Shown here: piece after piece, positions 1 to 10,129 of the stretch
Layout of the letters: every line of letters starts with the position of its first letter
How positions within the stretch are numbered: position 1 is the first letter of the stretch
NCBI GenBank assembly: GCA_963930775.1
Contig: OZ005704.1
Location: 5,022,001-5,086,000, forward strand
Source of the DNA: Cliona cf. orientalis
Lineage: Eukaryota; Porifera; Demospongiae; Clionaida; Clionaidae
Length of the DNA: 64,000 bases
Reading direction: 5' to 3'
Notes under the pieces: generated by a model
Told to the model about the DNA's origin: nothing
Seen by the model: only the letters and a program-made list of their open reading frames with translations
Databases searched by the model: none
Position numbers and translations under genes: made by a program

Positions 1-196
1 TATAATCGCTGATTGTTTAGTAATGACATTTATGGCTTTTTAATTATCTAATGTCATGCATGTATGTGTAATAATAATTATGGTTACTATACATTACATT
101 CCTTACCCTTATTTGGTGTGTATGCAGCTGCAGCCATCGTAGCATGAGCCTAAAGCCATATCAGTGTTGGCAGAGAGCAGGCTACATAGGATCAGC

Positions 197-203
197 TGAG
201 TCA
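197..203 (+). promoter_or_regulatory. AP-1-like site beside the start of the first beta-helix gene
   Basis: TGAGTCA, the consensus AP-1/TRE heptamer, ends 2 bp before the ATG at 206. It is probably in the 5' UTR or core promoter. The match is seen in the sequence; a regulatory role is inference, but bZIP-type sites also occur upstream of three other genes in this cluster. Confidence 0.25.
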
Positions 204-205
204 GC

Positions 206-2602
206 ATGAATCATGTAATAATGTGGCTACCACTTGTAGCTATGACTATTCTGGCTATTACTGAATGTAATGGGGATCAAAAATCTTTTGATTGTAAGAT
301 GCGCCAACTGGCTTTGGACTTTGCACAAAAAATTCAGCCATTTCGCTCAAAGGCTCACTTTCAGATGATTGCCGATGCCTTAAATGGAGCTACAGAAGCT
401 CAAAACTGCTCTATCAAGGTTCCAGACTCATATGGAGTTGATGTCAAAGTTATGAATACTTCTCTTTTGTCAGCTGGTGTAACTAAGATCTTTTATGTGG
501 ACAGTATCAGGGGAAAGGACTCAAATACTGGCTTAATTAAATCTCCCTTTAAGACAATCGCGAGAGCAGTGATGGCAGCTCGCTCTGCTGGAATGTACTC
601 CACCATTATACTGAGGGAAGGCACTTTTTATTTGACTACGACAATAGAGCTGGAGCCACAGGATAAGGGACTCACTATTAAGAGCTATCCAGATGAGGAG
701 GTTTGGATTAGTGGAGGAAAGGTCATCACACCAAAATGGAAAAAGCATGATGTGAATCCATCAAAAGGTACAAACATATACAAAGCTGATATTTCTTCAC
801 ATGAAGTTGATGTGCTACCTGGCCTACGAGTGAACAATAAACGTGCAATACGAGCCCGTTATCCAAATGCTGATCCAGAACTGGGATTTGGTTCACAGTT
901 GCTGGCGAATAAGTGGCTTCCTTCAACCATTCCACCACAGCCAGATACCCAAGTGAACCCTGCTCAACCTTACAGGAATTCGTCGGTCTCATTCAAAAAG
1001 TATCAACTAGGGATTGGTGGAACTTGTCAACACTTCGATCCCCCAGCTGGGTACTGGTGTGGGAATAATACAGAAGGGGGAGGAGCTGAAACATACAGGA
1101 TACCATCAGGAATGATAGCCAATCAACAGATTCTGCCAAATTCACCATACAACGATCCTAAAAGAGCAATTGTGCATGCATGGAGACCTGCACACTGGGC
1201 CAGCTGGATGTTTGAAGTGGGATCTTATGATGGGAAGAGTGGAACATTCAAATTTAGCCAAGGTGGATTTCAAGGAGCTCGTGGAAATGATCAAGGTGCT
1301 GAATTTGTTGTGGAAAACATAATAGAAGAGCTTGATGCTCCTACTGAGTGGTTCTATGATGAAAACAAAAAAGTACTCTACTATTTCCATAATGCAACGC
1401 CAGGTAGAGAGCCATCACATGACACTCTATTTGTTGCCACTCAACTGAAAACATTGATATCAATAAAAGGATTTAAAAATATTCCAGTGGAAGATATCAT
1501 TATCAGTGGAATCAACTTTCGAGACACAGCTTATACCTACCTGGATCCTCATGGTATGCCCTCTGGAGGAGACTGGGGACTGCAGAGGATGGGAGCTTTG
1601 TTTCTGGAGGATACCAAGAATGTGACTATTGAAAATGGTATCTTTGAAAGGCTCGATGGAAATGCCATAATGGTTTCTGGCTACAATCGCAACACTACAA
1701 TTCAATATAACGAGTTTGTGTGGATTGGAGACAGTGCGATTGCTCAATGGGGCTATACTAGTGGAACTGACATTCCAGGAATGGGCTGGGATGGAACTGA
1801 TGGGAACCAGCCTCGATACTCCCGCATTCTTTACAACTTTGCTCACGAGCTTGGTATATGGGAGAAACAATCATCATTCTATTTTCAAGCCAAATCTTGT
1901 CAGAATCTACTTATGGGCAACATCTTCTTCAATGGACCTCGTGCTGGGATCAACTTCAATGATGGCTTTGGAGGAGGCAGCAATCTCACAGAGAACTTTC
2001 TATTCAACACATGTCGTGAGTCAGGAGACCACGGGCCATTCAATAGCTGGGATAGACAAGTATTTGTCACAGACGTGCTTAATGGAACACCTGGAACACA
2101 AAAAGACTGGGACTACATTTCTTCCAATTTTATCATAGCTAACTACAACAGCCAAGAAGCCATTGACAATGACGATGGTTCCAATTACTATAAGACATCA
2201 GGAAACTTCTTTGCCTACTCTGGTAATGGAATGAAGAATGACTTTGGTGGTCATGACAACTGGCACTTCAACAACATCTATGCCTACGTTGGAAGAGGCT
2301 TTGGTGTGGTACCACAACTTCCTGGCCACGCTGACTACTTCTATGGCAACGAAGTCATCATGACTAAAGATGGTGACTACGCACTCGCACAAGTGTGCAA
2401 TGATATTCCTGGAGTAGTTCCCAAGACTGTGGTCCATGATAACCATATCTACACCCCTAATGGTAATGTGACAGAGTGTGGGATGAGCCTGGCGGAGTGG
2501 CAGGCCAAGGGAAATGATCCTGGAACTACAGCAAGCACATGGCCAGATGACGATAAGCTTGTCATGATGGTGCAACGCCTGCTGCAATTGTATACACCGT
2601 GA
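206..2602 (+). CDS. Secreted right-handed parallel beta-helix protein (copy 1)
   Basis: Single open frame of 798 aa. Residues 1-23 form a typical signal peptide (hydrophobic core, small residues before the cut). Residues about 96-160 (FYVDS...GKDSNTG...SPFKTIARAV) are the first coils of a DUF1565/pectate-lyase-like beta-helix, and Gly/Asn-rich strand repeats continue to about residue 720. Many N-glycosylation sequons fit secretion. Such folds usually bind or cleave acidic polysaccharides; no catalytic residues can be assigned by eye. It is paralogous to 7232-9601: the ends have diverged while bases about 1510-2300 are nearly identical. Its neighbours are sulfatases, so a role in sulfated-glycan processing is inferred. 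No introns are seen in 2.4 kb, which is unusual beside the split genes elsewhere in the window. Confidence 0.9.
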   Translation: MNHVIMWLPLVAMTILAITECNGDQKSFDCKMRQLALDFAQKIQPFRSKAHFQMIADALNGATEAQNCSIKVPDSYGVDVKVMNTSLLSAGVTKIFYVDSIRGKDSNTGLIKSPFKTIARAVMAARSAGMYSTIILREGTFYLTTTIELEPQDKGLTIKSYPDEEVWISGGKVITPKWKKHDVNPSKGTNIYKADISSHEVDVLPGLRVNNKRAIRARYPNADPELGFGSQLLANKWLPSTIPPQPDTQVNPAQPYRNSSVSFKKYQLGIGGTCQHFDPPAGYWCGNNTEGGGAETYRIPSGMIANQQILPNSPYNDPKRAIVHAWRPAHWASWMFEVGSYDGKSGTFKFSQGGFQGARGNDQGAEFVVENIIEELDAPTEWFYDENKKVLYYFHNATPGREPSHDTLFVATQLKTLISIKGFKNIPVEDIIISGINFRDTAYTYLDPHGMPSGGDWGLQRMGALFLEDTKNVTIENGIFERLDGNAIMVSGYNRNTTIQYNEFVWIGDSAIAQWGYTSGTDIPGMGWDGTDGNQPRYSRILYNFAHELGIWEKQSSFYFQAKSCQNLLMGNIFFNGPRAGINFNDGFGGGSNLTENFLFNTCRESGDHGPFNSWDRQVFVTDVLNGTPGTQKDWDYISSNFIIANYNSQEAIDNDDGSNYYKTSGNFFAYSGNGMKNDFGGHDNWHFNNIYAYVGRGFGVVPQLPGHADYFYGNEVIMTKDGDYALAQVCNDIPGVVPKTVVHDNHIYTPNGNVTECGMSLAEWQAKGNDPGTTASTWPDDDKLVMMVQRLLQLYTP

Positions 2603-2846
2603 TACCATACTGCACGTTGAAAGTGTAGCTACAATGCATTAAATTAATGGCTGAATCAGGACTATTAGTTATGATATTGTTATATTATTGCTACACGCTG
2701 TGACAAGTTTACTTATAAATAGCTAATATTTAAACATATAGATAGCAACAATTATGACAATACATTAGAATGATTAAGAGGGAGAGTAAGGGTGAACAAG
2801 AGTCACAGCTAACAGGAAATGAATCGCGTAACGGAAATTGGCTGTT

Positions 2847-2880
2847 TGACGTCAAATTAGTGGGTGGGGCTAGCTATAAG
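2847..2880 (+). promoter_or_regulatory. CRE octamer and TATA-like box upstream of the cystine-knot gene
   Basis: A full palindromic CRE (TGACGTCA, 2847-2854) lies about 85 bp before the ATG at 2938, followed by a weak TATA-like CTATAAG (2874-2880). The spacing suits a core promoter with a start site near 2900. The motif is seen; its function is inferred. Confidence 0.35.
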
Positions 2881-2937
2881 CTCGCGCATATTAAGCTGGA
2901 CGATTCGTCTTAAGAGTTTTTGTTTGGAAGTCTTGGC

Positions 2938-3460
2938 ATGGACAGATTTTCTAGTATCTTGATACTTCCAGCAGTGCTGGGGGCACTGGCAATTGCCAGC
3001 TCAAGTCATCAACCTAAATCTCTCACTAACTATCGTGATAACTGCAGTCTAATCCACCACAGTTTGCCAGTGCAAGAGGATGGTTGCACTGGGGTATTCC
3101 CAGTGCTTTCTTGTTATGGAACGTGTCAGTCTTCAACAATACCAAAATTCTCCATGAAAAAGTAAGTCTGTGATGATTAATCGGTAGTTCACTTTAGAAC
3201 TTACAGCCTAAGGCTGATCGCAGCCTCATTGCTGCATTAATTTGTGGATTGAGCTATATATCCATTATAGTCTATTCCCTCTCTCACTCGATCATTGCAG
3301 AAATATTGACTCAGATACCTTTGAACATAACACTAAATGTTGCACTGCTATAGTTTCATTAATGCGACAAGTATCAGTCACCTTGACTTGTCCAGACGGC
3401 TCCACTAAGACAGTTAATCGTCTTGCAAAAACTGCTGCTGAGTGCGCATGTCGACACTAA
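2938..3460 (+). CDS. Secreted cystine-knot peptide, glycoprotein-hormone alpha2/bursicon-like
   Basis: Two exons, 2938-3161 and 3301-3460, joined by GTAAGT...TTGCAG in phase 2, give 127 aa. Residues 1-20 are a signal peptide. The mature part has nine cysteines at 36, 50, 59, 63, 88, 89, 105, 123 and 125. They include CYGTC (59-63), CC (88-89), a strand ending TLTC (105) and the closing ECAC (122-125). CxGxC plus a terminal CxC is the cystine-knot signature, and the order C-x8-CxGxC...CC...C...CxC matches GPA2 and bursicon subunits better than larger CTCK proteins. Such proteins act as secreted dimers on LGR-type receptors; this is family knowledge, not shown here. A DAN/norrin-like CTCK protein is the main alternative. 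An unpaired ninth cysteine could form an intersubunit bond. Confidence 0.75.
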
Positions 3461-5490
3461 GAACACCTCCATAATTATAATCCTTATTTCTGATTGTCAA
3501 TCACTAAATTCAATAATAATATTGTGATACGCTATTTATCACTGATCATGAAATTTGATTACTTTTAGTTATCTGTGCATGATGTTGCCAGTGTTGAATG
3601 TGCCAAGACTGCATGTGAGTACACTTTGTACTCTGATTGTGAATTTACCCAATTTTTCACTGAATGGCTTCTATTTAGAGAACAACCATCAGTCCTCCCA
3701 TGCACGCCCTATAACCTGATCCCTCTGCCAAATTAGCCTGACTGTGGAGGGAGTTATTGCAGTGTGTGTAAACAGAGGGAAGAAGGAACTTGGGCAATGT
3801 AGGCTGCATGGGTTTGTTTCATTGAAATGAAACATATCATCTTTTTGCCACAAATATTGGGGATATCCTGTCTTACATGTTCATGGATTCTGTTGATAGT
3901 GTACTCTACACCAACGGTATACATTAGGGTATAAAATTTAATTAATAAGCCATGGAAAATGCATGTACAAATAATAATTATGGCATTTTAAAAGGCCATT
4001 TCACCAAAATACGGCAGGGATTTCCTTAATATGATATGGAGCTATAATTTATTATGTAAAAATTAATGGTGACGACTTGAGCTCTTGATAATAATTATTA
4101 CTCAGTCTGTAATCATTAACTGGTAAACAGTGTGTATCTTACAGACCATGAACTGAAAACAGTTCACAATTAATATTGAATTTTATGCTTGGGTGTTCAC
4201 AAAACATGCAAAGGAATAGCATGCATGCCTCCGTCCATCATCCACCACCCCCACTCCCTTAAAATTGCATATTTTCTCATAGTATACCACATGAAACCTT
4301 AATAGTCTACCTATAATACTGAATATCAACAACGTACTGGAAAGTGCACGACCAACTGCTAGACTATGGTCATAATAAGCTAGGCAGTTTAGCCACGACA
4401 GAGAGATCACAGAAATCCTGAATGCACTGAATAATATTCAAGTGGACCTTTTAAGTTACCATGACATCATGACATTTGCCACATGCATGTCAAATCATCC
4501 AGTCAGAATGATTTAAAGCCAGCAACTAAACCAGGATTCATAATTAAATTGGTACCTATTATAGGCATGATAAGAAGATGTCTCATGTATGCTTTGATGA
4601 TAAGAGTATTTATGATCCAGGCTAGATAAGTAGAGTGCTTGAAGTGATCTGCTGCTCATCAATAATAACAATTTCATGCATGTAGCAAAAATTTAATATA
4701 CATGTAGCTGTCACAGCTGCAGATTCACCTCTTTGTTCTTAAAAATTAATTAGTTTACAGCATTTTCCTCTTCCCTTTTCAATAGCCTGTTTACAACATG
4801 AACACCAGCAGAAATAGGGGACGAAGGCTAACAAACACCAAAATCAATATCAAACTGAATTCCATTCATATTAAAGCATACACACCTTACATTCTTGTTG
4901 GAAGGGTGTGGTGGAGGTAGTTATTAGGTGGACAATAGCACTGCATTTATTTGTGTATAGATGCCAATTTCATAGCTATTTAAAGTAGCCACTCTGTCAG
5001 CCAAACGTATTTCTCAATTGCATTTCTACCGTAATATTATTGCATGTACAGAACAGTGGTGTCGCCAGGGGGGTGCATGTGGGTTCATTTGTACCCAATC
5101 CATGCACCTGTGCACCCATCCTACATGTATGCATGTATAGTTTACCTATAGTCTGTCATAGTATGCATGTTTCACTACACAGTCACAGCCAGTAATATAA
5201 CATGTCATGTATATCGCTATACACTGTCTACATGGAATAGTACCAGCAGGTTATTAATAGTACTACATATAATATACTATACTACATTTCCGCTAGCTTT
5301 ATGTATCCACCTGTGCAGTTACTTTTGATAATTTGCACCCAGTTAAACAATTGCCTAGAGACTCCACTGGTACTACAGAATAATATTTATTGACATGACT
5401 ATGAAAGAATTATTATCCATTCAATTCAACATTGCTTATATGTTTCATAACTCAACAGAATAATTAATATAGAGCGTCACATCAACAGGG
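3461..5490. other. Intergenic, AT-rich, no gene seen
   Basis: No frame with coding character on either strand. It holds short AT-rich stretches with many CATG and TAATAATTATTA patches and one decayed terminal-inverted-repeat element (5053-5371). Confidence 0.6.
5053..5371. repeat. Decayed MITE, TGGCGTAGCCAGG family
   Basis: The left end ACAGTGGTGTCGCCAGGGG and the right end GCCTAGAGACTCCACTGGT are imperfect inverted copies, and both run inward into a GGTGCA/TGCACC block. The termini resemble those at 16990 and 60813. About 320 bp, no ORF. Confidence 0.45.
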
Positions 5491-7122
5491 TTAGGGAGGT
5501 AATGCAGCTCTCCATCCGGCTTGCAACATACGGCGAAGTTCTTCAACCAGGCTCTTCATTTCAGGCTTCCCAGCCAAGTTGATATTCTCATCATTGAAAA
5601 AACTCACTGGCTGAGTGTGATTGTAGAGCTCTGTACCCCAGATATCATTGAAATGAGGCATGCCAGTTGTCCGATCAAATCGATACCAGTCAGTGAATCG
5701 ATATGAATCGACTCGGATGGTGTACCCCATGACAGCCTCACCATGACTATCTTGAGGGAAGGGTGGCTCATTAGGAATCACAGGCAAACCAGCATTAGGG
5801 CGAGGATACTGTGAAAAGGCAGCCTTCTTCCATTGTCTATCGGGGTTCTCGAGTAATGGAGCAACACTGCTTCCTTCAACGCAAGTAAGAAGTTTCTTAT
5901 TGTCCTCAGGGCATTGTGGGGGGACCTCTAGGCCGGCAAGTTCAGTCACAGAGGGGAAGATATCTATCAGTTCAACAAGTGCTTTCGTTCGCATTCCTTG
6001 GTCAGTGACTCCTGGGACTCGGATCATGAACGGAACATGAGTGGCGTCCTCAAAGTTGGTGAACTTGCACCAGTGGTTGTGTTCGCCCAGCTGCCAGCCG
6101 TGGTCAGCCCAGAGGACAATAACAGTATCATCAGCAAAGCCCTGAGTCTCAAGCTCTGTCAATACTTTTCCGATCTGTGCATCTGTGTAGCTAATACATG
6201 CATAATAAGCACGTCTTAGTTCCCTTGCTTTGCTATCGGGCATGTGGCACATTGTCGCACTCAATGAAGTGTTTGCATCTTTACGACATTCAGTGATATT
6301 AGGAAACACCTTCTCAATGTCCTTATAGCGTTCAGCTAGGGCAGTTGACCTTGCTATAGGCGGAAAATCTGTAGGAACATCTGGATTATCAGCCAGTTTA
6401 ATTTGATCCACAGGTGGATAGTTTTCAAAATACTTAGATGGAGCATAAAATGGAAGATGTGGCTTATGAAATCCAACAGCGAGGAAAAATGGCTGATCAT
6501 CACCCTTGGATTTGTTTTGTTTCAGCTGGCGTAGGGTCTCGATGGCATTATCAGCTATCTGTCCATCAGGAAGCTGATTGTCTTCAAACCCATCAAATGC
6601 CCACCAAGATGACGTTGTATTTCCACCATACTCATGCTGCAGAGGAGAGTGGTAGTAAGGGAGGCTCCAGGAATAGGCAATATCATCATTCCCATTTGGT
6701 GCACCAGGGTGGAAGATCTTCCCCATACCAACACTAACGTATCCATTCTCCTTGAAGTACTGGGGAATGGTAGTGGCATTGGTGAAAGTGCGCCAGTACT
6801 CGTCATTGGAAATCATCCAGACATGGTTGGTGTCTGGCCTGCGTCCTGTGAGAAGAGAAGTACGAGATGGAGAGCAGACAGCTACTTGACAGTAGGCACG
6901 TTCAAACACGAGGGACTTTGAGGCCAGGGAATCAAAGTTTGGAGTCACCATTTGGGAGTGGCCATAGGCGCCAAGCTCTGTCCGAAGATCATCAACGGCT
7001 ATGAAGAGTACATTCTTGAGCTTCTTAGCATTAATTGTGTCTGATCGTTTCTCCAGTGTCAAGCAGTCTCCAGTATGCACTATCGAGAGCAGCAGCACTA
7101 GAGTCCAGCCCCACCCTTCCAT
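5491..7122 (-). CDS. IDS-like: Iduronate-2-sulfatase-like secreted sulfatase (copy 1)
   Basis: The open frame runs from 7179, but the ATG at 7122 is preferred: it gives a clean signal peptide (MEGWGWTLVLLLSIVHTGDC), aligns with the start of the paralogue, and puts the active site where human IDS has it. The protein is then 543 aa (human IDS 550). The metal-binding pair is D44-D45 (in DDLRTELG), the formylglycine cysteine is C83 in CSPSRTSLLTGRRP, and HKPH plus DHGWQLGEH supply further active-site residues. IDS removes 2-O-sulfate from iduronate in heparan and dermatan sulfate, usually in lysosomes; the exact substrate here is unknown. The gene is intronless, unlike vertebrate IDS. It diverges from the beta-helix gene at 7232. 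Confidence 0.93.
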   Translation of the reverse strand: MEGWGWTLVLLLSIVHTGDCLTLEKRSDTINAKKLKNVLFIAVDDLRTELGAYGHSQMVTPNFDSLASKSLVFERAYCQVAVCSPSRTSLLTGRRPDTNHVWMISNDEYWRTFTNATTIPQYFKENGYVSVGMGKIFHPGAPNGNDDIAYSWSLPYYHSPLQHEYGGNTTSSWWAFDGFEDNQLPDGQIADNAIETLRQLKQNKSKGDDQPFFLAVGFHKPHLPFYAPSKYFENYPPVDQIKLADNPDVPTDFPPIARSTALAERYKDIEKVFPNITECRKDANTSLSATMCHMPDSKARELRRAYYACISYTDAQIGKVLTELETQGFADDTVIVLWADHGWQLGEHNHWCKFTNFEDATHVPFMIRVPGVTDQGMRTKALVELIDIFPSVTELAGLEVPPQCPEDNKKLLTCVEGSSVAPLLENPDRQWKKAAFSQYPRPNAGLPVIPNEPPFPQDSHGEAVMGYTIRVDSYRFTDWYRFDRTTGMPHFNDIWGTELYNHTQPVSFFNDENINLAGKPEMKSLVEELRRMLQAGWRAALPP

Positions 7123-7231
7123 GGCGAATGTGCAATATTGCATGCGCAAGCAGCCCCACCCCCTTCCATGTGATGTCACGTACTAGATGCTGACCTTAGG
7201 GGCTAAATTAATTGAGGTATACATGTACGCG
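7123..7231. promoter_or_regulatory. Compact bidirectional promoter between sulfatase 1 and beta-helix 2
   Basis: Only 109 bp separate the preferred start codons of the two divergent genes. The interval holds a CRE-like TGATGTCA (7171-7178) and the block AGCAGCCCCACCCCCTTC, which recurs in similar form (AGCAGCCCCTCCCCCTC) upstream of sulfatase 2. Shared control is inferred from spacing. Confidence 0.45.
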
Positions 7232-9601
7232 ATGGCTTTTCGGTGGCTTGTTTTCTCTCTTTTTCTAAGCCTGGTTGCCAACAGCCAGGCAGATCAGAAG
7301 TCCTTTGATTGTCCAATGAGGTCACTTGCTATGGAGTATGCACGCAAGATTCAGCCCAAACTGTCCACACAGAAATTGCAGGAGATTGCAGATGCACTCA
7401 ATGGCGCCAAAGAAGCTCAAAATTGCAACGTGAGTGTCAAGTACCTTCCTAGCAACAATAATGGGAGAGCAACCAGAGTCTACACTGTTCCAAGTGGGGC
7501 CTCAACCTTCTATGTGGATTGCAACAGTGGCAGCGACTCTAACTCTGGTGCTGTGAATTCTCCTTTCAAGACCGTTGATAAGGCTATAACAGCAGCTCGT
7601 GCAGCTGGGCAGGGCTCCACAATTGTGCTAAGAAAAGGTACCTATTACCTGACCGATACAATTACTTTAACCACCCAAGACAAAGGCCTCACCATCCAGA
7701 ACTACAATGATGAGGAAGTCTGGATCAGTGGGGGGAAGGTGATCACACCAAAGTGGGAGAAATTTGATGTTGATGCATCTAAAAAGACCAACATTTACAA
7801 GGCAGACCTTTCTTCACAGGGAATTGACACTGTTCCCGGTCTGCGTATCAACACAAAGCGTGCCATCCGAGCCCGATACCCCAATGCAGACCCTGAACTG
7901 GGATTCGGTTCAGGGCTGAAAGCAGAAAAGTGGGTACCCCCAACACTCCCCACAACACCAGACACTGAAATAAATCCGGACACTCCTGTGAGAAACTCAT
8001 CTTCCTCCTTTCAAAAATACCAATTGGGGATTGGAGGACCCTGCAAGAACTTTGATCCCCCAGCTGGCTACTGGTGTGGTAGTCATACTGGAGGAGGAGG
8101 GGCAGCCACTTACAAGGTTCCATCGGGAATGGTTGCTACCAATAAGACTCTGCCGAACTCACCATACAAGAATGCACAGGGAGCCGTTGTACAAACATGG
8201 AGACCAGCACACTGGGCCAGTTGGATGTTTGAGGTGGGATCCTACGATGCAAGCACTGGGACATTTACATTCAGTAAGGGAGGTTTTCAAGGCGCTCGTG
8301 GCAACAGCAACGGTGCAGAGATTGTAGTGGAGAATGTAATGGAGGAACTTGACTCTCCCAATGAATGGTTTTTTGATGAAAGTAGCAAGACTCTGTACTT
8401 CTTCTATAATGCAACATCAGGAACAGAGCCTCCAAGTGATACACTGTATGTTGTCACCCAGCTAAAGACTCTGATCTCAATCAATGGGACCATGTCAAAT
8501 CCAGTGGAGGACATCACTATCAGTGGAGTCAACTTTCGAGACACAGCTTACACCTACCTGGATCCTCATGGTATGCCCTCTGGAGGAGACTGGGGACTGC
8601 AGAGGATGGGAGCTTTGTTTCTGGAGGGCACCAAGAATGTGACTATTGAGAATGGTATCTTTGAAAGGCTCGATGGAAATGCCATAATGGTTTCTGGCTA
8701 CAATCGCAACACTACAATTCAATATAACGAGTTTGTGTGGATTGGAGACAGTGCGATTGCTCAGTGGGGCTACACTAGTGGAACAAATGTTACTGGAATG
8801 GGCTGGGATGGAACTGATGGGAACCAGCCTCGATACTCCCGCATTCTTTACAACTTTGTTCATGAGCTTGGTATATGGGAGAAACAATCATCATTCTATT
8901 TTCAAGCCAAATCTTGTCAGAATCTACTAATGGGCAACATCTTCTTCAATGGGCCTCGTGCTGGGATTAACTTCAATGATGGCTTTGGAGGAGGCAGCAA
9001 CCTGACAGAGAATATTCTATTCAATACATGTCGTGAGTCAGGAGACCATGGGCCGTTCAATAGCTGGGACAGGCAGGTCTTCGTTACTAAAGTACGTGAT
9101 GGAACAGCCAATGCCGACAAAGATTGGGACTACATCTCTGGCAACTTTATGATAGCCAACTATAACAGCCAGGAAGCCATTGACAATGATGATGGTTCCA
9201 ATTACTATAAGACGTCAGGAAACTTCTTTGCCTACTCTGGTAATGGAATGAAGAATGACTTTGGTGGTCATGACAACTGGCACTTCAACAACATCTATGC
9301 CTACGTTGGAAGAGGCTTTGGTATCGTCGGTCAGCTCGAGGGGCACGAGGACTATTTCTGCAACAACACAGTTGTCATGACAAGGGATGGAGACTATGGC
9401 AACCCACAGTGCTCTGATCCTGGAAAAACAGTTGTCCACGATAACCGTATCTATACACCCAATGGCCAGGTGACGGAGTGCAAGATGACCTTGGCTGAGT
9501 GGCAGTCGAAGGGCAATGACAAAGGAACCACAGCTGCCAAGTGGCCTGATGATAAAACATTGCTACAGATGATTCGAGACCTTCTTGGTATCAAAAGCTA
9601 A
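7232..9601 (+). CDS. Secreted right-handed parallel beta-helix protein (copy 2)
   Basis: The frame opens with an ATG at 7187, but the ATG at 7232 starts directly on a signal peptide (MAFRWLVFSLFLSLVANSQA) and is preferred, giving 789 aa. Domain order is as in copy 1: a short Cys-containing N-terminal segment (QKSFDCPMRSLA), DUF1565-like first coils (FYVDCNSGSDSNSG...), a WRPAHWASWMFEVGS block and a long Gly/Asn-rich beta-helix. Protein identity to copy 1 is high throughout and almost complete over the central coils. It is divergent from sulfatase 1 and convergent with sulfatase 2. A lyase or binding role on sulfated uronic-acid glycans is inferred from context only. Confidence 0.9.
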   Translation: MAFRWLVFSLFLSLVANSQADQKSFDCPMRSLAMEYARKIQPKLSTQKLQEIADALNGAKEAQNCNVSVKYLPSNNNGRATRVYTVPSGASTFYVDCNSGSDSNSGAVNSPFKTVDKAITAARAAGQGSTIVLRKGTYYLTDTITLTTQDKGLTIQNYNDEEVWISGGKVITPKWEKFDVDASKKTNIYKADLSSQGIDTVPGLRINTKRAIRARYPNADPELGFGSGLKAEKWVPPTLPTTPDTEINPDTPVRNSSSSFQKYQLGIGGPCKNFDPPAGYWCGSHTGGGGAATYKVPSGMVATNKTLPNSPYKNAQGAVVQTWRPAHWASWMFEVGSYDASTGTFTFSKGGFQGARGNSNGAEIVVENVMEELDSPNEWFFDESSKTLYFFYNATSGTEPPSDTLYVVTQLKTLISINGTMSNPVEDITISGVNFRDTAYTYLDPHGMPSGGDWGLQRMGALFLEGTKNVTIENGIFERLDGNAIMVSGYNRNTTIQYNEFVWIGDSAIAQWGYTSGTNVTGMGWDGTDGNQPRYSRILYNFVHELGIWEKQSSFYFQAKSCQNLLMGNIFFNGPRAGINFNDGFGGGSNLTENILFNTCRESGDHGPFNSWDRQVFVTKVRDGTANADKDWDYISGNFMIANYNSQEAIDNDDGSNYYKTSGNFFAYSGNGMKNDFGGHDNWHFNNIYAYVGRGFGIVGQLEGHEDYFCNNTVVMTRDGDYGNPQCSDPGKTVVHDNRIYTPNGQVTECKMTLAEWQSKGNDKGTTAAKWPDDKTLLQMIRDLLGIKS

Positions 9602-9698
9602 CTCAAAAACTACTGTGGATTTATAACTTGAGTTGATTTAAAAATAATGTGCAAAATTATTAATGTGTTGAGTTTGTAGGCTAAACTTGCATACAGTA

Positions 9699-9704
9699 AA
9701 TAAA
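9699..9704 (+). terminator. Polyadenylation signal for beta-helix 2
   Basis: AATAAA lies 98 bp after the stop codon, at a normal distance for an animal 3' UTR. The rest of 9602-10129 is AT-rich and shows no gene. Confidence 0.5.
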
Positions 9705-10129
9705 CTTTATCTGGTTCTTGTCACGGTGCATGCATGCATTCTCTAGCTTGTAGTTTATACACATATACCCGGTAGATCAGTACATGCTATAGTGGTACAA
9801 TTGGACCTTTAAACGTTACCAAGGATCTTTGGTCATGCTGACATTGATCATGAGGTAATGAATACTGCAAAAATTTGCATGACACAGTGTCAGCTGACAA
9901 TTTTATTGGAACATGAATATAACTATTACAGTCTGGCCACCTGGATATGTATTGTATTAGCTTTTTAGCTATTCATGTTAACCTTATTGCTATAATTGGC
10001 ATCAGAAATATTATAGACAAAAATATGTATGCCATGCAGTTGCACCAAAACTTCTTAACTGGTACAAAAATGTCAACAATAGTGGATGAAAAGCTCCACA
10101 TACAATGAAAGCATAATGTAAGCACAAAA

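Noticed and set aside
1460..1870. Antisense frames conserved between the two beta-helix genes (also 8495-8887)
   Set aside because: Their conservation follows from the near-identical sense strand; no start context or family match.
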